From Flavobacterium sp. H122 (GTDB lineage Bacteria; Bacteroidota; Bacteroidia; Flavobacteriales; Flavobacteriaceae): a stretch of DNA of 64,000 nucleotides. Position numbers and translations under genes: made by a program. Under the pieces are notes generated by a model. That model did no database searches, was not told the DNA's origin, and saw nothing but the letters and a program-made list of their open reading frames with translations. This document shows, in pieces, positions 52,708-62,011 of this stretch; position 1 is the stretch's first letter, and each line of letters opens with the position of its first letter. The stretch covers positions 42,029 through 106,028 of the forward strand of contig NZ_SJZD01000010.1 in NCBI RefSeq assembly GCF_004959765.1. The letters are read 5' to 3'.

Positions 52708-54579
52708 ATGTTTTTAGAGAAGTATGATGTAATTGTGGTTGGAGCCGGGCACGCAGGTTGTGAAGCCGCGGCAGCTGCTGCAAATTTGGGATGTAAAACG
52801 TTGCTCATTACCATGAGCCTGCAAAACATTGCACAAATGTCTTGTAACCCTGCTATGGGAGGCATTGCAAAAGGACAGATAGTTCGTGAGATTGATGCGC
52901 TTGGTGGTTATTCTGGAATTGTTTCAGATAAGACAGCAATCCAGTTCAAAATGCTGAACCAGTCAAAAGGACCTGCAATGTGGTCACCGCGTTGTCAAAG
53001 TGACCGTATGCGTTTTTCAGAAGAATGGCGATTGATGTTGGAGCAAACTCCAAACCTTGATTTTTATCAGGAAATGGTTACCGGTATTTTGAATGAAGGT
53101 GATAAAGTAATTGGAGTTAAAACTGCCATTGGTTTGTCAATTTTTGCTAAAACTATTGTGCTGACGAACGGTACCTTTTTGAATGGTTTGATTCATATTG
53201 GAGACAAACAATTTGGAGGTGGCCGTGCAGGTGAAAGTGCTTCGTACGGAATTACAGAAGACTTGGTGAAATTAGGTTTTCAATCCGGAAGAATGAAAAC
53301 AGGAACACCGCCGCGTGTAGATGGCCGTTCGTTAGATTATTCAAAAATGAGAGTGGAACCCGGAGATGTTAATCCGGCTAAATTCTCATATTCAGACATT
53401 ACAAAACCGTTGACTGTGCAACGTGATTGTCATATGACGTATACTTCTCCCCTTGTGCATGATTTATTGCGTGAGGGATTTGACCGTTCACCAATGTTCA
53501 ACGGCCGTATAAAATCATTAGGCCCGCGTTACTGTCCGTCAATCGAAGACAAGATTAACCGCTTTGCAGATAAAGACCGTCATCAGCTTTTTGTAGAACC
53601 TGAAGGTTGGAATACAGTAGAGGTTTATGTAAACGGATTTTCTACTTCGTTGCCGGAAGATGTTCAGTTTAAAGCATTGCGTTCGGTGGAAGGTTTTGAA
53701 AATGTAAAATTCTTCCGAGCGGGTTATGCAATCGAATACGATTACTTCCCTCCTACCCAATTGAAACATACTTTGGAAACCAAATTGATTTCCGGTTTGT
53801 ATTTTGCAGGACAGATTAACGGAACAACCGGATACGAAGAAGCGGCATCGCAAGGATTGATGGCAGGAATCAATGCGGCACTCAAAGCTCAGGAGCGCGA
53901 TGAGTTTACATTAAAACGTGATGAAGCGTATATAGGAGTGCTTATTGATGATTTAATTACTAAAGGAACTGAGGAACCTTACCGAATGTTTACTTCCCGT
54001 GCTGAATATCGTACCTTACTTCGTCAGGACAATGCCGATTATCGTCTGACACCAATGTCACATAAAATTGGATTGGCATCCGAAGACAGAATGCGTCGTA
54101 TGGAATGTAAATTTAATGAAGCTGATAAAATGGTTGCCTTCTTCAAAGAAACTTCGGTTTCAGTTGCAGAAGCAAATCCTGTATTAGAAGCTAAAGAAAG
54201 TACTCCTATTATTCAAGGCGATAAAATGTTTAAAATTTTCTCCCGTCCCCAAATTGAAATGGATGATATGAGGAAATTCGAAAAAGTTGAAGAATACGTT
54301 TCCAATAATACTTTGGATAAAGAAATTTTAGAGCAAGCCGAAATCCAAGTGAAGTATTCCGGTTATATCGAAAAGGAAAGAACAAATGCTGAAAAGCTTC
54401 ACCGATTGGAGAATATCCGCATTCCGGATAATTTCGATTATGACCAACTAAAATCTCTTTCTTATGAAGCACGAGAAAAACTTAAAAGAATCCGACCTGT
54501 AACTATATCTCAAGCATCTCGTATTAGTGGGGTATCCCCTAACGATATTTCAGTGATGTTGGTTTATATGGGAAGATAA
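52708..54579 (+). CDS. mnmG: tRNA uridine-5-carboxymethylaminomethyl(34) synthesis enzyme MnmG
   Basis: FAD-dependent enzyme that with MnmE modifies wobble U34 of several tRNAs. The 623-residue protein has the FAD motif VVGAGHAGCEAA (9-20), CNPAMGGIAKGQ, GTPPRVDGR, GTEEPYRMFTSRAEYR and the C-terminal helical MnmE-interaction region. Length is normal. It stands between groups of parS-like sites, as gidA loci do near origins in several bacteria. Together with trhO/trhP, this window carries two separate U34 modification systems. Confidence 0.97.
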   Translation: MFLEKYDVIVVGAGHAGCEAAAAAANLGCKTLLITMSLQNIAQMSCNPAMGGIAKGQIVREIDALGGYSGIVSDKTAIQFKMLNQSKGPAMWSPRCQSDRMRFSEEWRLMLEQTPNLDFYQEMVTGILNEGDKVIGVKTAIGLSIFAKTIVLTNGTFLNGLIHIGDKQFGGGRAGESASYGITEDLVKLGFQSGRMKTGTPPRVDGRSLDYSKMRVEPGDVNPAKFSYSDITKPLTVQRDCHMTYTSPLVHDLLREGFDRSPMFNGRIKSLGPRYCPSIEDKINRFADKDRHQLFVEPEGWNTVEVYVNGFSTSLPEDVQFKALRSVEGFENVKFFRAGYAIEYDYFPPTQLKHTLETKLISGLYFAGQINGTTGYEEAASQGLMAGINAALKAQERDEFTLKRDEAYIGVLIDDLITKGTEEPYRMFTSRAEYRTLLRQDNADYRLTPMSHKIGLASEDRMRRMECKFNEADKMVAFFKETSVSVAEANPVLEAKESTPIIQGDKMFKIFSRPQIEMDDMRKFEKVEEYVSNNTLDKEILEQAEIQVKYSGYIEKERTNAEKLHRLENIRIPDNFDYDQLKSLSYEAREKLKRIRPVTISQASRISGVSPNDISVMLVYMGR

Positions 54580-54591
54580 TTTTCTTGAATT

Positions 54592-54607
54592 TGTTTCACG
54601 TGGAACG
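54592..54607. other. parS-like site 6 (after mnmG)
   Basis: Read on the minus strand, CGTTCCACGTGAAACA matches 15 of 16 bases of the consensus. It lies 12 bases after the mnmG stop codon. Confidence 0.78.
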
Positions 54608-54609
54608 GA

Positions 54610-54831
54610 ATGCTTATGGATAAATTTCAAGATGTAAGTATTGTTTATTTAATTTTGATAGAAATTATTATTCTTATTATAATTTATTTAATGATACTCT
54701 ATGAAAAAAATCGTGAAATATGGTTGTTTGAAAATAACGAGAATTTTGAATTTGAAAATAAAATCCGTTTTTGGAGATTATATATTATACCAACAGCTGT
54801 TTTTATTATTCTTTATATTCGAAATTTTTAA
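54610..54831 (+). CDS. Small two-helix membrane protein, unrecognised
   Basis: A 73-residue frame with two strongly hydrophobic helices (about 10-30 and 55-70) separated by a charged loop, NREIWLFENNENFEFENK. I do not recognise it. Start could be the ATG at 54610 or at 54616. It begins three bases after parS-like site 6 and is followed by a strong terminator hairpin, which supports it as a real gene. The AT-rich composition means chance cannot be excluded. Confidence 0.5.
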   Translation: MLMDKFQDVSIVYLILIEIIILIIIYLMILYEKNREIWLFENNENFEFENKIRFWRLYIIPTAVFIILYIRNF

Positions 54832-54877
54832 TAGAATTTACAACTGCATATACTTTTAATTAATAATATAAAATTTT

Positions 54878-54904
54878 AACCTTCGAATTAATTCGAAGGT
54901 TTTT
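54878..54904 (+). terminator. Terminator hairpin after the small membrane protein
   Basis: A perfect 24-base palindrome (54878-54901, arms AACCTTCGAATT) ending in TTTTT. It can act in both directions but only the plus strand has genes here. Confidence 0.8.
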
Positions 54905-54917
54905 GAATAAATAGAAA

Positions 54918-55766
54918 ATGAATTTTTCAGAACAAAACGTTTACATTAAAGTGCAGGATCATTCCGTATCTAAAGAAAATTTCGAATTACTTTTGGATTC
55001 AGAATTGCAATTACTAAAAACCCACCCCCAGCCTGCCTTGGAAAATTTGGGGTCGTATTACGAAAGCGAAGATTATATATCACATACTGACGCGAAACGT
55101 TCATTATTTGAAAAAATATACCATATCGTTAAATCCTATTCCTTGAAAAAGAAAGTGGGATTGATTAATTCTTATCATAGCAAAAAAGGAAGTTTACTGG
55201 ACATTGGAGCCGGTACAGGAGACTTTTTAGTGACTGCAAAAGGCGCTGGTTGGCATACAACTGGTGTAGAACCTAACGAAAATGCAAAAAAATTAGCAGT
55301 TTCCAAAGGAATTTCCTTTAAAGATACTATAGAAAGTATTGAAAATCAGCAGTTTGATGTTATTACGATGTGGCATGTTCTTGAGCATGTCCCTGATATT
55401 GAGCATCAAATCAAACAGTTAAAGCGATTATTGAAACCAAATGGGACTTTAATTATTGCGGTGCCCAATTTCAAATCGTTCGACGCGCAGCATTACGGGA
55501 AATTTTGGGCAGCTTATGATGTGCCAAGACATCTTTGGCATTTTTCAAAAACCAGTATCGAAAAGTTGGTTTCACGTGAAAACATGAAATTGATAAAAAT
55601 CCTTCCAATGGTTTTTGACAGTTTTTATGTCTCCCTCCTATCAGAAAAATACAAAACAGGAAAAATGAATTTTTTAAGTGCATTTTTGATTGGATTGCGT
55701 TCAAATATAAAAGCCAATCGCACTAAGGAATATTCATCGCACATTTATGTGATAGAAAACGACTAA
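54918..55766 (+). CDS. Class I SAM-dependent methyltransferase
   Basis: A 282-residue methyltransferase. The SAM-binding motif LLDIGAGTGDFL (about 93-104), the acidic GVEPNENA at the end of strand 2, and MWHVLEHVPD with AVPNF are those of the Methyltransf_23 type, often acting on lipids, quinones or surface glycans. The substrate is unknown. A palindromic parS-like core (55570-55581) lies inside the gene and encodes the VSREN segment. Confidence 0.88.
   Translation: MNFSEQNVYIKVQDHSVSKENFELLLDSELQLLKTHPQPALENLGSYYESEDYISHTDAKRSLFEKIYHIVKSYSLKKKVGLINSYHSKKGSLLDIGAGTGDFLVTAKGAGWHTTGVEPNENAKKLAVSKGISFKDTIESIENQQFDVITMWHVLEHVPDIEHQIKQLKRLLKPNGTLIIAVPNFKSFDAQHYGKFWAAYDVPRHLWHFSKTSIEKLVSRENMKLIKILPMVFDSFYVSLLSEKYKTGKMNFLSAFLIGLRSNIKANRTKEYSSHIYVIEND
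55568..55583. other. parS-like site 7 (inside the methyltransferase gene)
   Basis: GGTTTCACGTGAAAAC matches 13 of 16 bases, with a perfect 12-base palindromic core TTTCACGTGAAA. The match is weaker and could be chance. Confidence 0.4.
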
Positions 55767-55930
55767 AACGCATTTTCAGGCTTTTTAAAGGTATTTAAAG
55801 CTGTTTCATATCGAAACACCTTTTGTGTTTTTTTAAATTGTTTTAAAGGTGGTTTATTTAAGCGGGTTTTAATTATAAAAATCTATTGTTTTATAATATG
55901 TATAAATTTTTCTTATAATTCATTTTACCA

Positions 55931-55960
55931 TTTTTTCTCTTCGTCTTTTTTCTCTTCGTC
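55931..55960. repeat. 15-base tandem duplication upstream of the OmpH-like gene
   Basis: TTTTTTCTCTTCGTC occurs twice in a row, about 60-90 bases upstream of the ATG at 56018. No function is evident. Confidence 0.6.
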
Positions 55961-56017
55961 TTTTTAAAATAAAAATTCTATTTTTACCAAAATTTAAAAT
56001 CAAACATAAAAATAAGC

Positions 56018-56599
56018 ATGAAGAAGATTGTTGTAATGGCTGCGATTGCAGTTGCGGCTGCAGCGTGTAATAAAGCTCCTGAAGTAAAAGAATTTAAGAC
56101 AGCCTATATTGATACTATCAAACTGATGGAAGAATATGAGGAGGCAAAAGAAATGCAGGACAAATTTAAAACCAAAGGTGAGGTTAAAGGACGTGAACTT
56201 GAGGTTGAAGCCCGTAAATTAGATGCTGAAAAGAAGGCATTCCAGCAAAATGCAATGGCAAAAGGTCAGGTATGGGCACAGCAAAAATATGCCGAATTAC
56301 AGCAGCGCACACAGCAATTGGCTTATGCTGAGCAAGCTATAACACAACAGTTACAGGCTGAAGGCGGTTCAAAACGCGATTCAATTGTTGAAAAAGTACG
56401 TGGATTCATAAAAGAATACGGAAAAAAACAAGGTTACGACTATATTTATGGAACTGGTGATGCCGCTACTGTTTTATATGCAAAAGACAGCTATGACATA
56501 ACTAAAGAGGTTGTAAAAGCTTTAAACGAAAAGTATACCGGTGGAGCAAAAAATACGGCACCAAAAAAAGAAGAAGCTAATCCGGCTGAAAAGAAATAA
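56018..56599 (+). CDS. OmpH/Skp-like periplasmic chaperone, lipoprotein form
   Basis: A 193-residue member of the OmpH/Skp family of outer-membrane protein chaperones. The start is a lipoprotein signal peptide with lipobox AAAC (Cys17), unusual since classic Skp is soluble. The FKTAYIDTIKLMEEYEEAK strand, the long charged coiled coil (about 50-120) and the YDYIYGTGDAATVLYA C-terminal strand are typical. The tail is Lys/Glu/Pro-rich. It is monocistronic with a strong terminator. Confidence 0.88.
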   Translation: MKKIVVMAAIAVAAAACNKAPEVKEFKTAYIDTIKLMEEYEEAKEMQDKFKTKGEVKGRELEVEARKLDAEKKAFQQNAMAKGQVWAQQKYAELQQRTQQLAYAEQAITQQLQAEGGSKRDSIVEKVRGFIKEYGKKQGYDYIYGTGDAATVLYAKDSYDITKEVVKALNEKYTGGAKNTAPKKEEANPAEKK

Positions 56600-56613
56600 T
56601 CTTCTTAAAATAT

Positions 56614-56651
56614 AAAAGAAAAGCGCTCATTTAGAGCGCTTTTCTTTTATT
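56614..56651. terminator. Bidirectional terminator between the OmpH-like and DoxX genes
   Basis: AGAAAAGCGCTC pairs with GAGCGCTTTTCT around a five-base loop, with T residues on the plus side. Confidence 0.85.
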
Positions 56652-56695
56652 AAAAAACCAGCAAAAAACTTATTGTTTGGTTTTTATTTTAATAT

Positions 56696-57079
56696 TTATT
56701 GTAATAAATAAACCCCTAAAACAGCTGTAACAAAATATATTGCAATGGTGCGTGCTCCATCGTAATCCTTTGCCACACGCTGTCCGAATAACAGCATCAG
56801 CAATGTTACACATGAAACAACCGCGCCGCATTTTCCAAAAGCTGTTCCGCCGTTTATGAACAATTCTATGGCGCCTACAATACATAATAAGCCACCAATC
56901 AACTCTAAAATTAAAATGGTTTTTAAAGAGAAATCTACCTTTCCATCAAAAAAAGTGCCTTTAAAATGTTCTTTCAGCCATCCTAAATTGCCTTGGTAAT
57001 CAGTAAATTTATCATAGCCTGACTGTAAAAAAGTCACGGCTAAAAAAAGTAAAATCATTAGTCCTGCTAAGTTGCTCAT
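56696..57079 (-). CDS. DoxX-family membrane protein
   Basis: A 127-residue membrane protein with four helices, of the DoxX type. The N-terminal helix contains FLQSGYDKFTDYQGN, the usual family mark, and GKCGAVVSCVTLLMLLFG forms helix 3. The function of such proteins is not settled; some take part in quinone-linked redox. It is cotranscribed with holB, starting three bases after its stop codon. Confidence 0.85.
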   Translation of the reverse strand: MSNLAGLMILLFLAVTFLQSGYDKFTDYQGNLGWLKEHFKGTFFDGKVDFSLKTILILELIGGLLCIVGAIELFINGGTAFGKCGAVVSCVTLLMLLFGQRVAKDYDGARTIAIYFVTAVLGVYLLQ

Positions 57080-57082
57080 AAT

Positions 57083-58231
57083 CTATTTTTTATGGATTAA
57101 TCGGGTTAGTTTTATAGATAAGTCGGTAAGTATTATTTTCGCGTTGCCGTTACGCTCAATATGATAGACAGCATCGTTTAATTCCTTGTATATTTCTGTA
57201 ATATTGTTGCCGGTTATGAAAGGTGCAAATTTTTCCAGATCAAAGCCTTTTATGCTTGATTCATAATAAACCAACGGTTCAGCCTTATAGTTTAACAGTA
57301 ATGCCTGTCGGAACATATCTGTACAAAAATGCAGAAATTTTTTCTGAGTTTCACGGCCCAGTTTTGCAATATCCTCACTCCAGTTAATTAAATCCTGAAT
57401 TGCGGCAGCATTCCCTTTCGCTCTGAAGGCCGCACGTACCCACGTAACAAACCATTCTTCAAAAGGCGCATCTTCGTTAACGTTGTGGCATAACGATAAT
57501 GCTTTGTTATAATTTCCCTGTGCTTTGTGGGCAATGGTCATGGCTCTCCTCTCCTCTACTCCTTCATATTCTGCCAGCTGTTTTGCTATTGCAGCCTCAC
57601 TTAAGGATGGAAAATGGATAACCTGGCACCGGGAACGAATTGTTTGCAGTATATCCTCCTCATTTTCAGTAGTTAAAATAAAAAGAGTTTTATCCGTTGG
57701 TTCCTCTAATAATTTTAAAAGCTTATTGGATGCGGCCACATTCATTTTGTCGGCCATCCAGATAATCATAATTTTATAGCCGCCTTCATATGATTTTAAA
57801 GAAAGTGATTTTAAAATTTCGGTGGCATCCTCTACCCTTATTTCTCCTTGTTTATTTCCCACACCCAGCTTGTCGTACCAGTCAAATAAGCTGCCATAGG
57901 GTTTCTCAGTTAGAAATTCGCGCCATAAAGGAAGAAAATCAAGGCTTTTAGGTTTCGATTTAACATCTTCTGTCGTGACTGTAGGATATACAAAATGCAG
58001 GTCAGGATGTGAAAAATTTTGAAATTTCAAATTACAGGCTTCTCTCCCGCCCTCGTTTTCAAAACCATGATTAGAGCATAAAACATACTGGGCATAAGCG
58101 ATTGCAGTAAGTAAAACACCTATGCCTTCAGGCCCGGCAAACAATTGTGCATGAGGAATCCTGGCGTTTGCTGCACTTGTTAACAAATGGTTTTTAATAT
58201 GTTCGTGTCCTGTAATTTCTTTAAATAACAT
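57083..58231 (-). CDS. holB: DNA polymerase III delta' subunit HolB
   Basis: Clamp-loader subunit of the replicative polymerase. The 382-residue protein begins LFKEITGHEHIKNHLLTSA. The P-loop position reads GPEGIGVLL, lacking the Lys-Thr/Ser of an active Walker A motif, as expected for delta'. Cysteines in LCSNHG and EACNLKF are part of the zinc module, and NKLLKLLEEP with SRCQ is the sensor region. A -7 box lies five bases upstream of the ATG. Confidence 0.93.
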   Translation of the reverse strand: MLFKEITGHEHIKNHLLTSAANARIPHAQLFAGPEGIGVLLTAIAYAQYVLCSNHGFENEGGREACNLKFQNFSHPDLHFVYPTVTTEDVKSKPKSLDFLPLWREFLTEKPYGSLFDWYDKLGVGNKQGEIRVEDATEILKSLSLKSYEGGYKIMIIWMADKMNVAASNKLLKLLEEPTDKTLFILTTENEEDILQTIRSRCQVIHFPSLSEAAIAKQLAEYEGVEERRAMTIAHKAQGNYNKALSLCHNVNEDAPFEEWFVTWVRAAFRAKGNAAAIQDLINWSEDIAKLGRETQKKFLHFCTDMFRQALLLNYKAEPLVYYESSIKGFDLEKFAPFITGNNITEIYKELNDAVYHIERNGNAKIILTDLSIKLTRLIHKK

Positions 58232-58236
58232 AAAAA

Positions 58237-58244
58237 CAAAAGTA
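58237..58244 (-). promoter_or_regulatory. -7 box directly in front of holB
   Basis: On the minus strand this reads TACTTTTG, an exact TAnnTTTG match, with five bases between it and the ATG. It is the same sequence and spacing as at 8446-8453. Confidence 0.6.
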
Positions 58245-58596
58245 AGCGAGTTGAATTTGAAATCAAATTTTTAATTGCGATATAGATATAAAAAGATTAA
58301 ATTGTTAATAACTTTATTTTAATTGCATAATAATTATCAAAATAAGCGTTTTTTAATAAAATCGATAAAAATCGTCAAATCAACTCAAAATTAACAACTT
58401 AGTAAAAAAATAATTTTATATTTGTTATCGACAAAGCGTTAAAAATAATCGGTGAAAAACAGTTTTTATATTTTTTTTAACAGAAATAAAATTTTGGCAC
58501 GCTTTTGGTTAGTTGTTTAAAAAATGAAATGCATTAAATTTTTTTACGACTTTTAAAACAGATTAACAAGCAGTATTAAAAAAAGTTATTAAAGAA
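58245..58596. other. AT-rich gap between holB and the exported-protein cluster
   Basis: About 350 bases without a gene. It contains repeated TTAACAA/GTTAATAA words like those in the 36.5-37.2 kb gap, and TATATTTG at 58417-58424, a possible extra -7 box. The main promoter follows at 58597-58626. Confidence 0.5.
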
Positions 58597-58626
58597 TTGT
58601 TAATTCAATTTAAAAGTATATTTTTG
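58597..58626 (+). promoter_or_regulatory. Consensus promoter of the exported-protein cluster
   Basis: TTG at 58597-58599, then 19 bases, then TATTTTTG at 58619-58626. This is the complete Bacteroidetes -33/-7 pattern, the best in the window. The leader would be about 35 bases. Confidence 0.75.
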
Positions 58627-58665
58627 GACAATTAGAACTTTAACAACTAAAAATTAAGATTTACC

Positions 58666-59100
58666 ATGAAGAAAATTATCTTTTTAAGCTTATTCATGCT
58701 TTTTGCAGTAGAAAATATGAATGCTCAAAAAAAGCCCAAAAGTATTATCAGTACTAGTGGTGCTGCTTTAAAAAAGTTTCATGAGAAAAGTGAGCTGGAT
58801 GGAATGCAGAAAGGGCAACTTTTAGAGTTATACAAAGAACGGATAAAAGTATTAGTGAACATTTTACCATACATAGCATTGACTAATAAACCAGGAATGA
58901 CTATGACTGACGTTGGTATTCCTGATACTGCTGAAAACAACAAAGCACTTGATTTACAGCAGGCAAATACTTTAGAATTTGTTAATGGAACTTTAGAATT
59001 TCAAAGTTTAATGACACCTTATGCAGACAAAGGGAACTTAGTATCATCAATTCTCTATTATGAAAGTATGCTGCGAGAATTAAATCAACTTAATGAATAA
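58666..59100 (+). CDS. Small exported protein of unknown function
   Basis: A 144-residue exported protein with a signal peptide (about 1-20, ending NMNAQ). The mature part is helical and has no cysteine or recognisable motif. It is the first gene behind a consensus promoter and precedes the beta-helix protein by 47 bases, so the two are probably cotranscribed. I do not recognise the family. Confidence 0.75.
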   Translation: MKKIIFLSLFMLFAVENMNAQKKPKSIISTSGAALKKFHEKSELDGMQKGQLLELYKERIKVLVNILPYIALTNKPGMTMTDVGIPDTAENNKALDLQQANTLEFVNGTLEFQSLMTPYADKGNLVSSILYYESMLRELNQLNE

Positions 59101-59147
59101 TTAAAAAAAAATTATTATCTTAGTCTCAAATTTCTAAAATAAACCCC

Positions 59148-60431
59148 ATGAAAAACCTATTTAACTTAAAATGGATAGCTTTGTTTGCAGCGATAGCTGT
59201 GAATGCACAGCAAGAGAAGGGAATCAATGGTTCTACAAATTGGTTAAATAACTGGACAGAGTTCAGACCAGCTAAGACGGAGTATAACGAAGCTACAGAA
59301 ATCTTATACGGAAAGATTACAGCTAATAAAACGTTACAAAAGAGGAATACTTACCTATTGCAGGGTCCTGTGTATGTAACGGCAGGTGTAACTTTAACGA
59401 TTGAAGCGGGTACGGTAATCAAGGGGGATTCTGAAACCAATGGTGCATTAATTATTGCCAAAGGAGGAAGAATTGAGGCTAACGGTACAGAAACAGATCC
59501 TATAGTTTTTACTTCAAACAAACCTGTGAAAAAAGCAGGTGACTGGGGAGGTTTAGTAATTCTTGGTGATGCTCCTATCAACAAATATGGCGGTACAGCT
59601 GGGGTTAATTATGAACTGGATCCATCACAAACTATTTATGGAGGAACAAATCCTTTTGCAAATTCAGGGATTATGCGTTTTTTACGTGTTGAGTTTGCAG
59701 GAAAAAAAATAAAAGGATTCAAAGACTATAATGCACTTACACTTGCCGGAGTAGGTAACAGAACAGTTATCGAAAATGTAATGACCAGCTTTTCTGCAGG
59801 AAATGGTGTGGAAGTTTTAGGAGGAGAAGTTGCTATGAAAAATATGGTAACACTAAGAGCTTCAGGTGATGATTTTAGATTTACGCAAGGAGCACAGGTA
59901 AAATTAGACAATTCTTTGGCTGTTAGACATTCATTATATTCAGGTTCATCAAGAGCAAGATGTCTAAACGTGAATTCTTACGATAAAAAAGAAGAGGCTG
60001 ATTTCAGCAAACCAACTACAAATGTAGCAGCAACTAACTGTACGCTTGTAAACAATACTGACAGTTTTGAGCAGGATTTGGCAAGTGGCTTGGTTAAAGA
60101 AGGTATTTTTGTAGGGGCTAATGCTGGATTGAGCTTAAAAAGAAGTGTAATTTCAGGATTTGCACCTGCAGTGATTCTTGATAATGCAATCAAACCGGAA
60201 GCCGGCGGATTGAAAAAAATAGTATTCTCTGAGGTATTCTTCAACAATTGTAAAGGAAATATCTTTATCGCTGATTCATCAAATAATGATGATTTAGAAG
60301 ACTACTACGGTAATCCTTCTTTCTTTAACTTATATGAAAAAACTGCTAATACAGAGTTGTTCATATCTTCTAATGAAACTAAATCTCCTGATTTTAGAGT
60401 TAAAGTTGGTAAGTTCACTGCTGGAAAATAA
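59148..60431 (+). CDS. Exported parallel beta-helix protein
   Basis: A 427-residue exported protein with a signal peptide (ending AVNAQ). The body has regular beta-helix turns, for example GVTLTIEAGTVIKGD, ALIIAKGGRIEANGTETDPIVFTS and DWGGLVILGDAPIN, then further rungs to about 370. This matches a family of surface proteins in Bacteroidetes without known function. It lacks an obvious T9SS C-terminal domain, so it may stay periplasmic or be attached otherwise. It lies upstream of the type B cargo gene. Confidence 0.82.
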   Translation: MKNLFNLKWIALFAAIAVNAQQEKGINGSTNWLNNWTEFRPAKTEYNEATEILYGKITANKTLQKRNTYLLQGPVYVTAGVTLTIEAGTVIKGDSETNGALIIAKGGRIEANGTETDPIVFTSNKPVKKAGDWGGLVILGDAPINKYGGTAGVNYELDPSQTIYGGTNPFANSGIMRFLRVEFAGKKIKGFKDYNALTLAGVGNRTVIENVMTSFSAGNGVEVLGGEVAMKNMVTLRASGDDFRFTQGAQVKLDNSLAVRHSLYSGSSRARCLNVNSYDKKEEADFSKPTTNVAATNCTLVNNTDSFEQDLASGLVKEGIFVGANAGLSLKRSVISGFAPAVILDNAIKPEAGGLKKIVFSEVFFNNCKGNIFIADSSNNDDLEDYYGNPSFFNLYEKTANTELFISSNETKSPDFRVKVGKFTAGK

Positions 60432-60451
60432 GAAATGAATTTAAAGTTTTA

Positions 60452-60487
60452 AAAGAATCCATTGGAATGTATCCAGTGGATTTCTTT
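60452..60487 (+). terminator. Possible terminator after the beta-helix gene
   Basis: AAAGAATCCA pairs with TGGATTTCTTT (one bulged T) around a 15-base loop. The T run is short, so termination would be partial. Confidence 0.4.
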
Positions 60488-60520
60488 ACTTTAAAAACTT
60501 AACCTTAATGCTTTAGACGT

Positions 60521-61987
60521 ATGAAAAACTTTCCTTTCATTTTTAATAAGAATGTATTAAAACATATTTTTATTTTATTAATAGCTCAGTTTGGTTTTTC
60601 ACAGTCAATAGGCGCACCAACATATACTTTTGGTTTTATTTGTGCTACTCCGACTACAAATTATTTTGACTGTTCATTTACTTTTACTCCAGCTTCCTTT
60701 TCAGCAGGTAATAAATTTAGATTGGAATTGTCAGATAAAGACGGATTTTTCCCAGCTTCTAATCCAACAATTTTAGCTGAAATAACTGCAACTGTCAGTC
60801 CTGCAACCTTTAGTAATTTTGCAATTCCAGCAAATACTGATGGAATAGGTTACAGATTAAGGGTTACAAGTACCAGCCCTGTTGCGGCAAGCCCCTCTTC
60901 AACTCCATTTGAAGCGCACTATATGCCTTTTGATACAAATTTTTTCATAAATGGAAAAGCAGAAACTATTTCTATTTGTGGCTCCAATGGTTCAGTAAAA
61001 TTGGAAATTGACCCGGATACGCCAACTATCCGTTCGCCGCGGTTTTATCCCAATCTTAAATATAAGTGGTTTAAAGACGGTGAGATAATTTCTAATGAAA
61101 GTACTTATTTTATTAATGTAACAACTTCCGGTGTTTACAGAGTGTTTATCGATTATGGGTCTTGTTCTACTTATGATGACGGACAATCATCTAAATCCCA
61201 GCCGGTTACAGTATCGATAGCAACAACATCAACATCTGTTGCAATTACATCAAGCAAAGGAACAAATATATGTCCTTCAGATCCTACTACTTTAAGTGCT
61301 ACACCCGGCTATGCTTACCAATGGTATAAGGACAATGCAAAAATTACCGGAGCAACTTCTTCTACTTACCAAACTGGAGTTGCCGGTACTTATAAAGCTG
61401 TCGCTAATCCGGGTACAGCCTGTGAATCAACATCCAATAGTATTACATTGACTGCTGAAGTTTTTAATTTAGATATCGATGCTAAAGTAAGTCCTTCCAT
61501 TAATTACATTGATGCAGGACAGTCTTTGACTATTACTGCAACTACTGATGCAGTCAGTCCTACATATACTTGGTTGGAACCTGGAAATACCACTCCGGTT
61601 AGTACAACCGATAATTACACTGTAGTAACACCTATTGATGGTGACTATAAATTAAAAGTAAGACAAAATTCAGGATGTGTTTTTGAGAAGGAAATTATTT
61701 TCAGAGTTAAAATTGGAATTGAATCGACTAAATTACCTAACCTGATCAGCCCGAATAATAAAGATGGAGCCAATGATACCTGGATTATTCCTGATCAATA
61801 TAAATCCACTGACATTGAAATATTAATTTTGGATTCTTTCGGAAAAGAAGTCTTCAGGAAAAAAAATTATGATGACTCATGGCCTTCCGGTCCAATAGAA
61901 TTTAAATCAGTTAATCCTATTTTCTATTATGTAATATCAAAAGGAGGAACTGCACTTAAAAAAGGTTCAATAACTGTTATAAAATAG
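60521..61987 (+). CDS. Secreted protein with type B T9SS sorting domain
   Basis: A 488-residue secreted protein. After a signal peptide (ending GFSQ) come Ig-like/PKD-like modules with paired cysteines (for example GYAYQWYKDNAKITGATSSTYQ). The C-terminus (about 400-488) is the gliding motility-associated domain: LPNLISPNNKDGANDTW, IEILILDSFGKEVF and FYYVISKGG. That is the type B signal, which in studied Flavobacterium cases needs a SprF-like partner for export. The next gene is a PorP/SprF homologue, so the two form a cargo-partner pair. It is short for an adhesin of this class. Confidence 0.88.
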   Translation: MKNFPFIFNKNVLKHIFILLIAQFGFSQSIGAPTYTFGFICATPTTNYFDCSFTFTPASFSAGNKFRLELSDKDGFFPASNPTILAEITATVSPATFSNFAIPANTDGIGYRLRVTSTSPVAASPSSTPFEAHYMPFDTNFFINGKAETISICGSNGSVKLEIDPDTPTIRSPRFYPNLKYKWFKDGEIISNESTYFINVTTSGVYRVFIDYGSCSTYDDGQSSKSQPVTVSIATTSTSVAITSSKGTNICPSDPTTLSATPGYAYQWYKDNAKITGATSSTYQTGVAGTYKAVANPGTACESTSNSITLTAEVFNLDIDAKVSPSINYIDAGQSLTITATTDAVSPTYTWLEPGNTTPVSTTDNYTVVTPIDGDYKLKVRQNSGCVFEKEIIFRVKIGIESTKLPNLISPNNKDGANDTWIIPDQYKSTDIEILILDSFGKEVFRKKNYDDSWPSGPIEFKSVNPIFYYVISKGGTALKKGSITVIK

Positions 61988-62011
61988 TTACAGCAAATAA
62001 ATAGTACCCCA

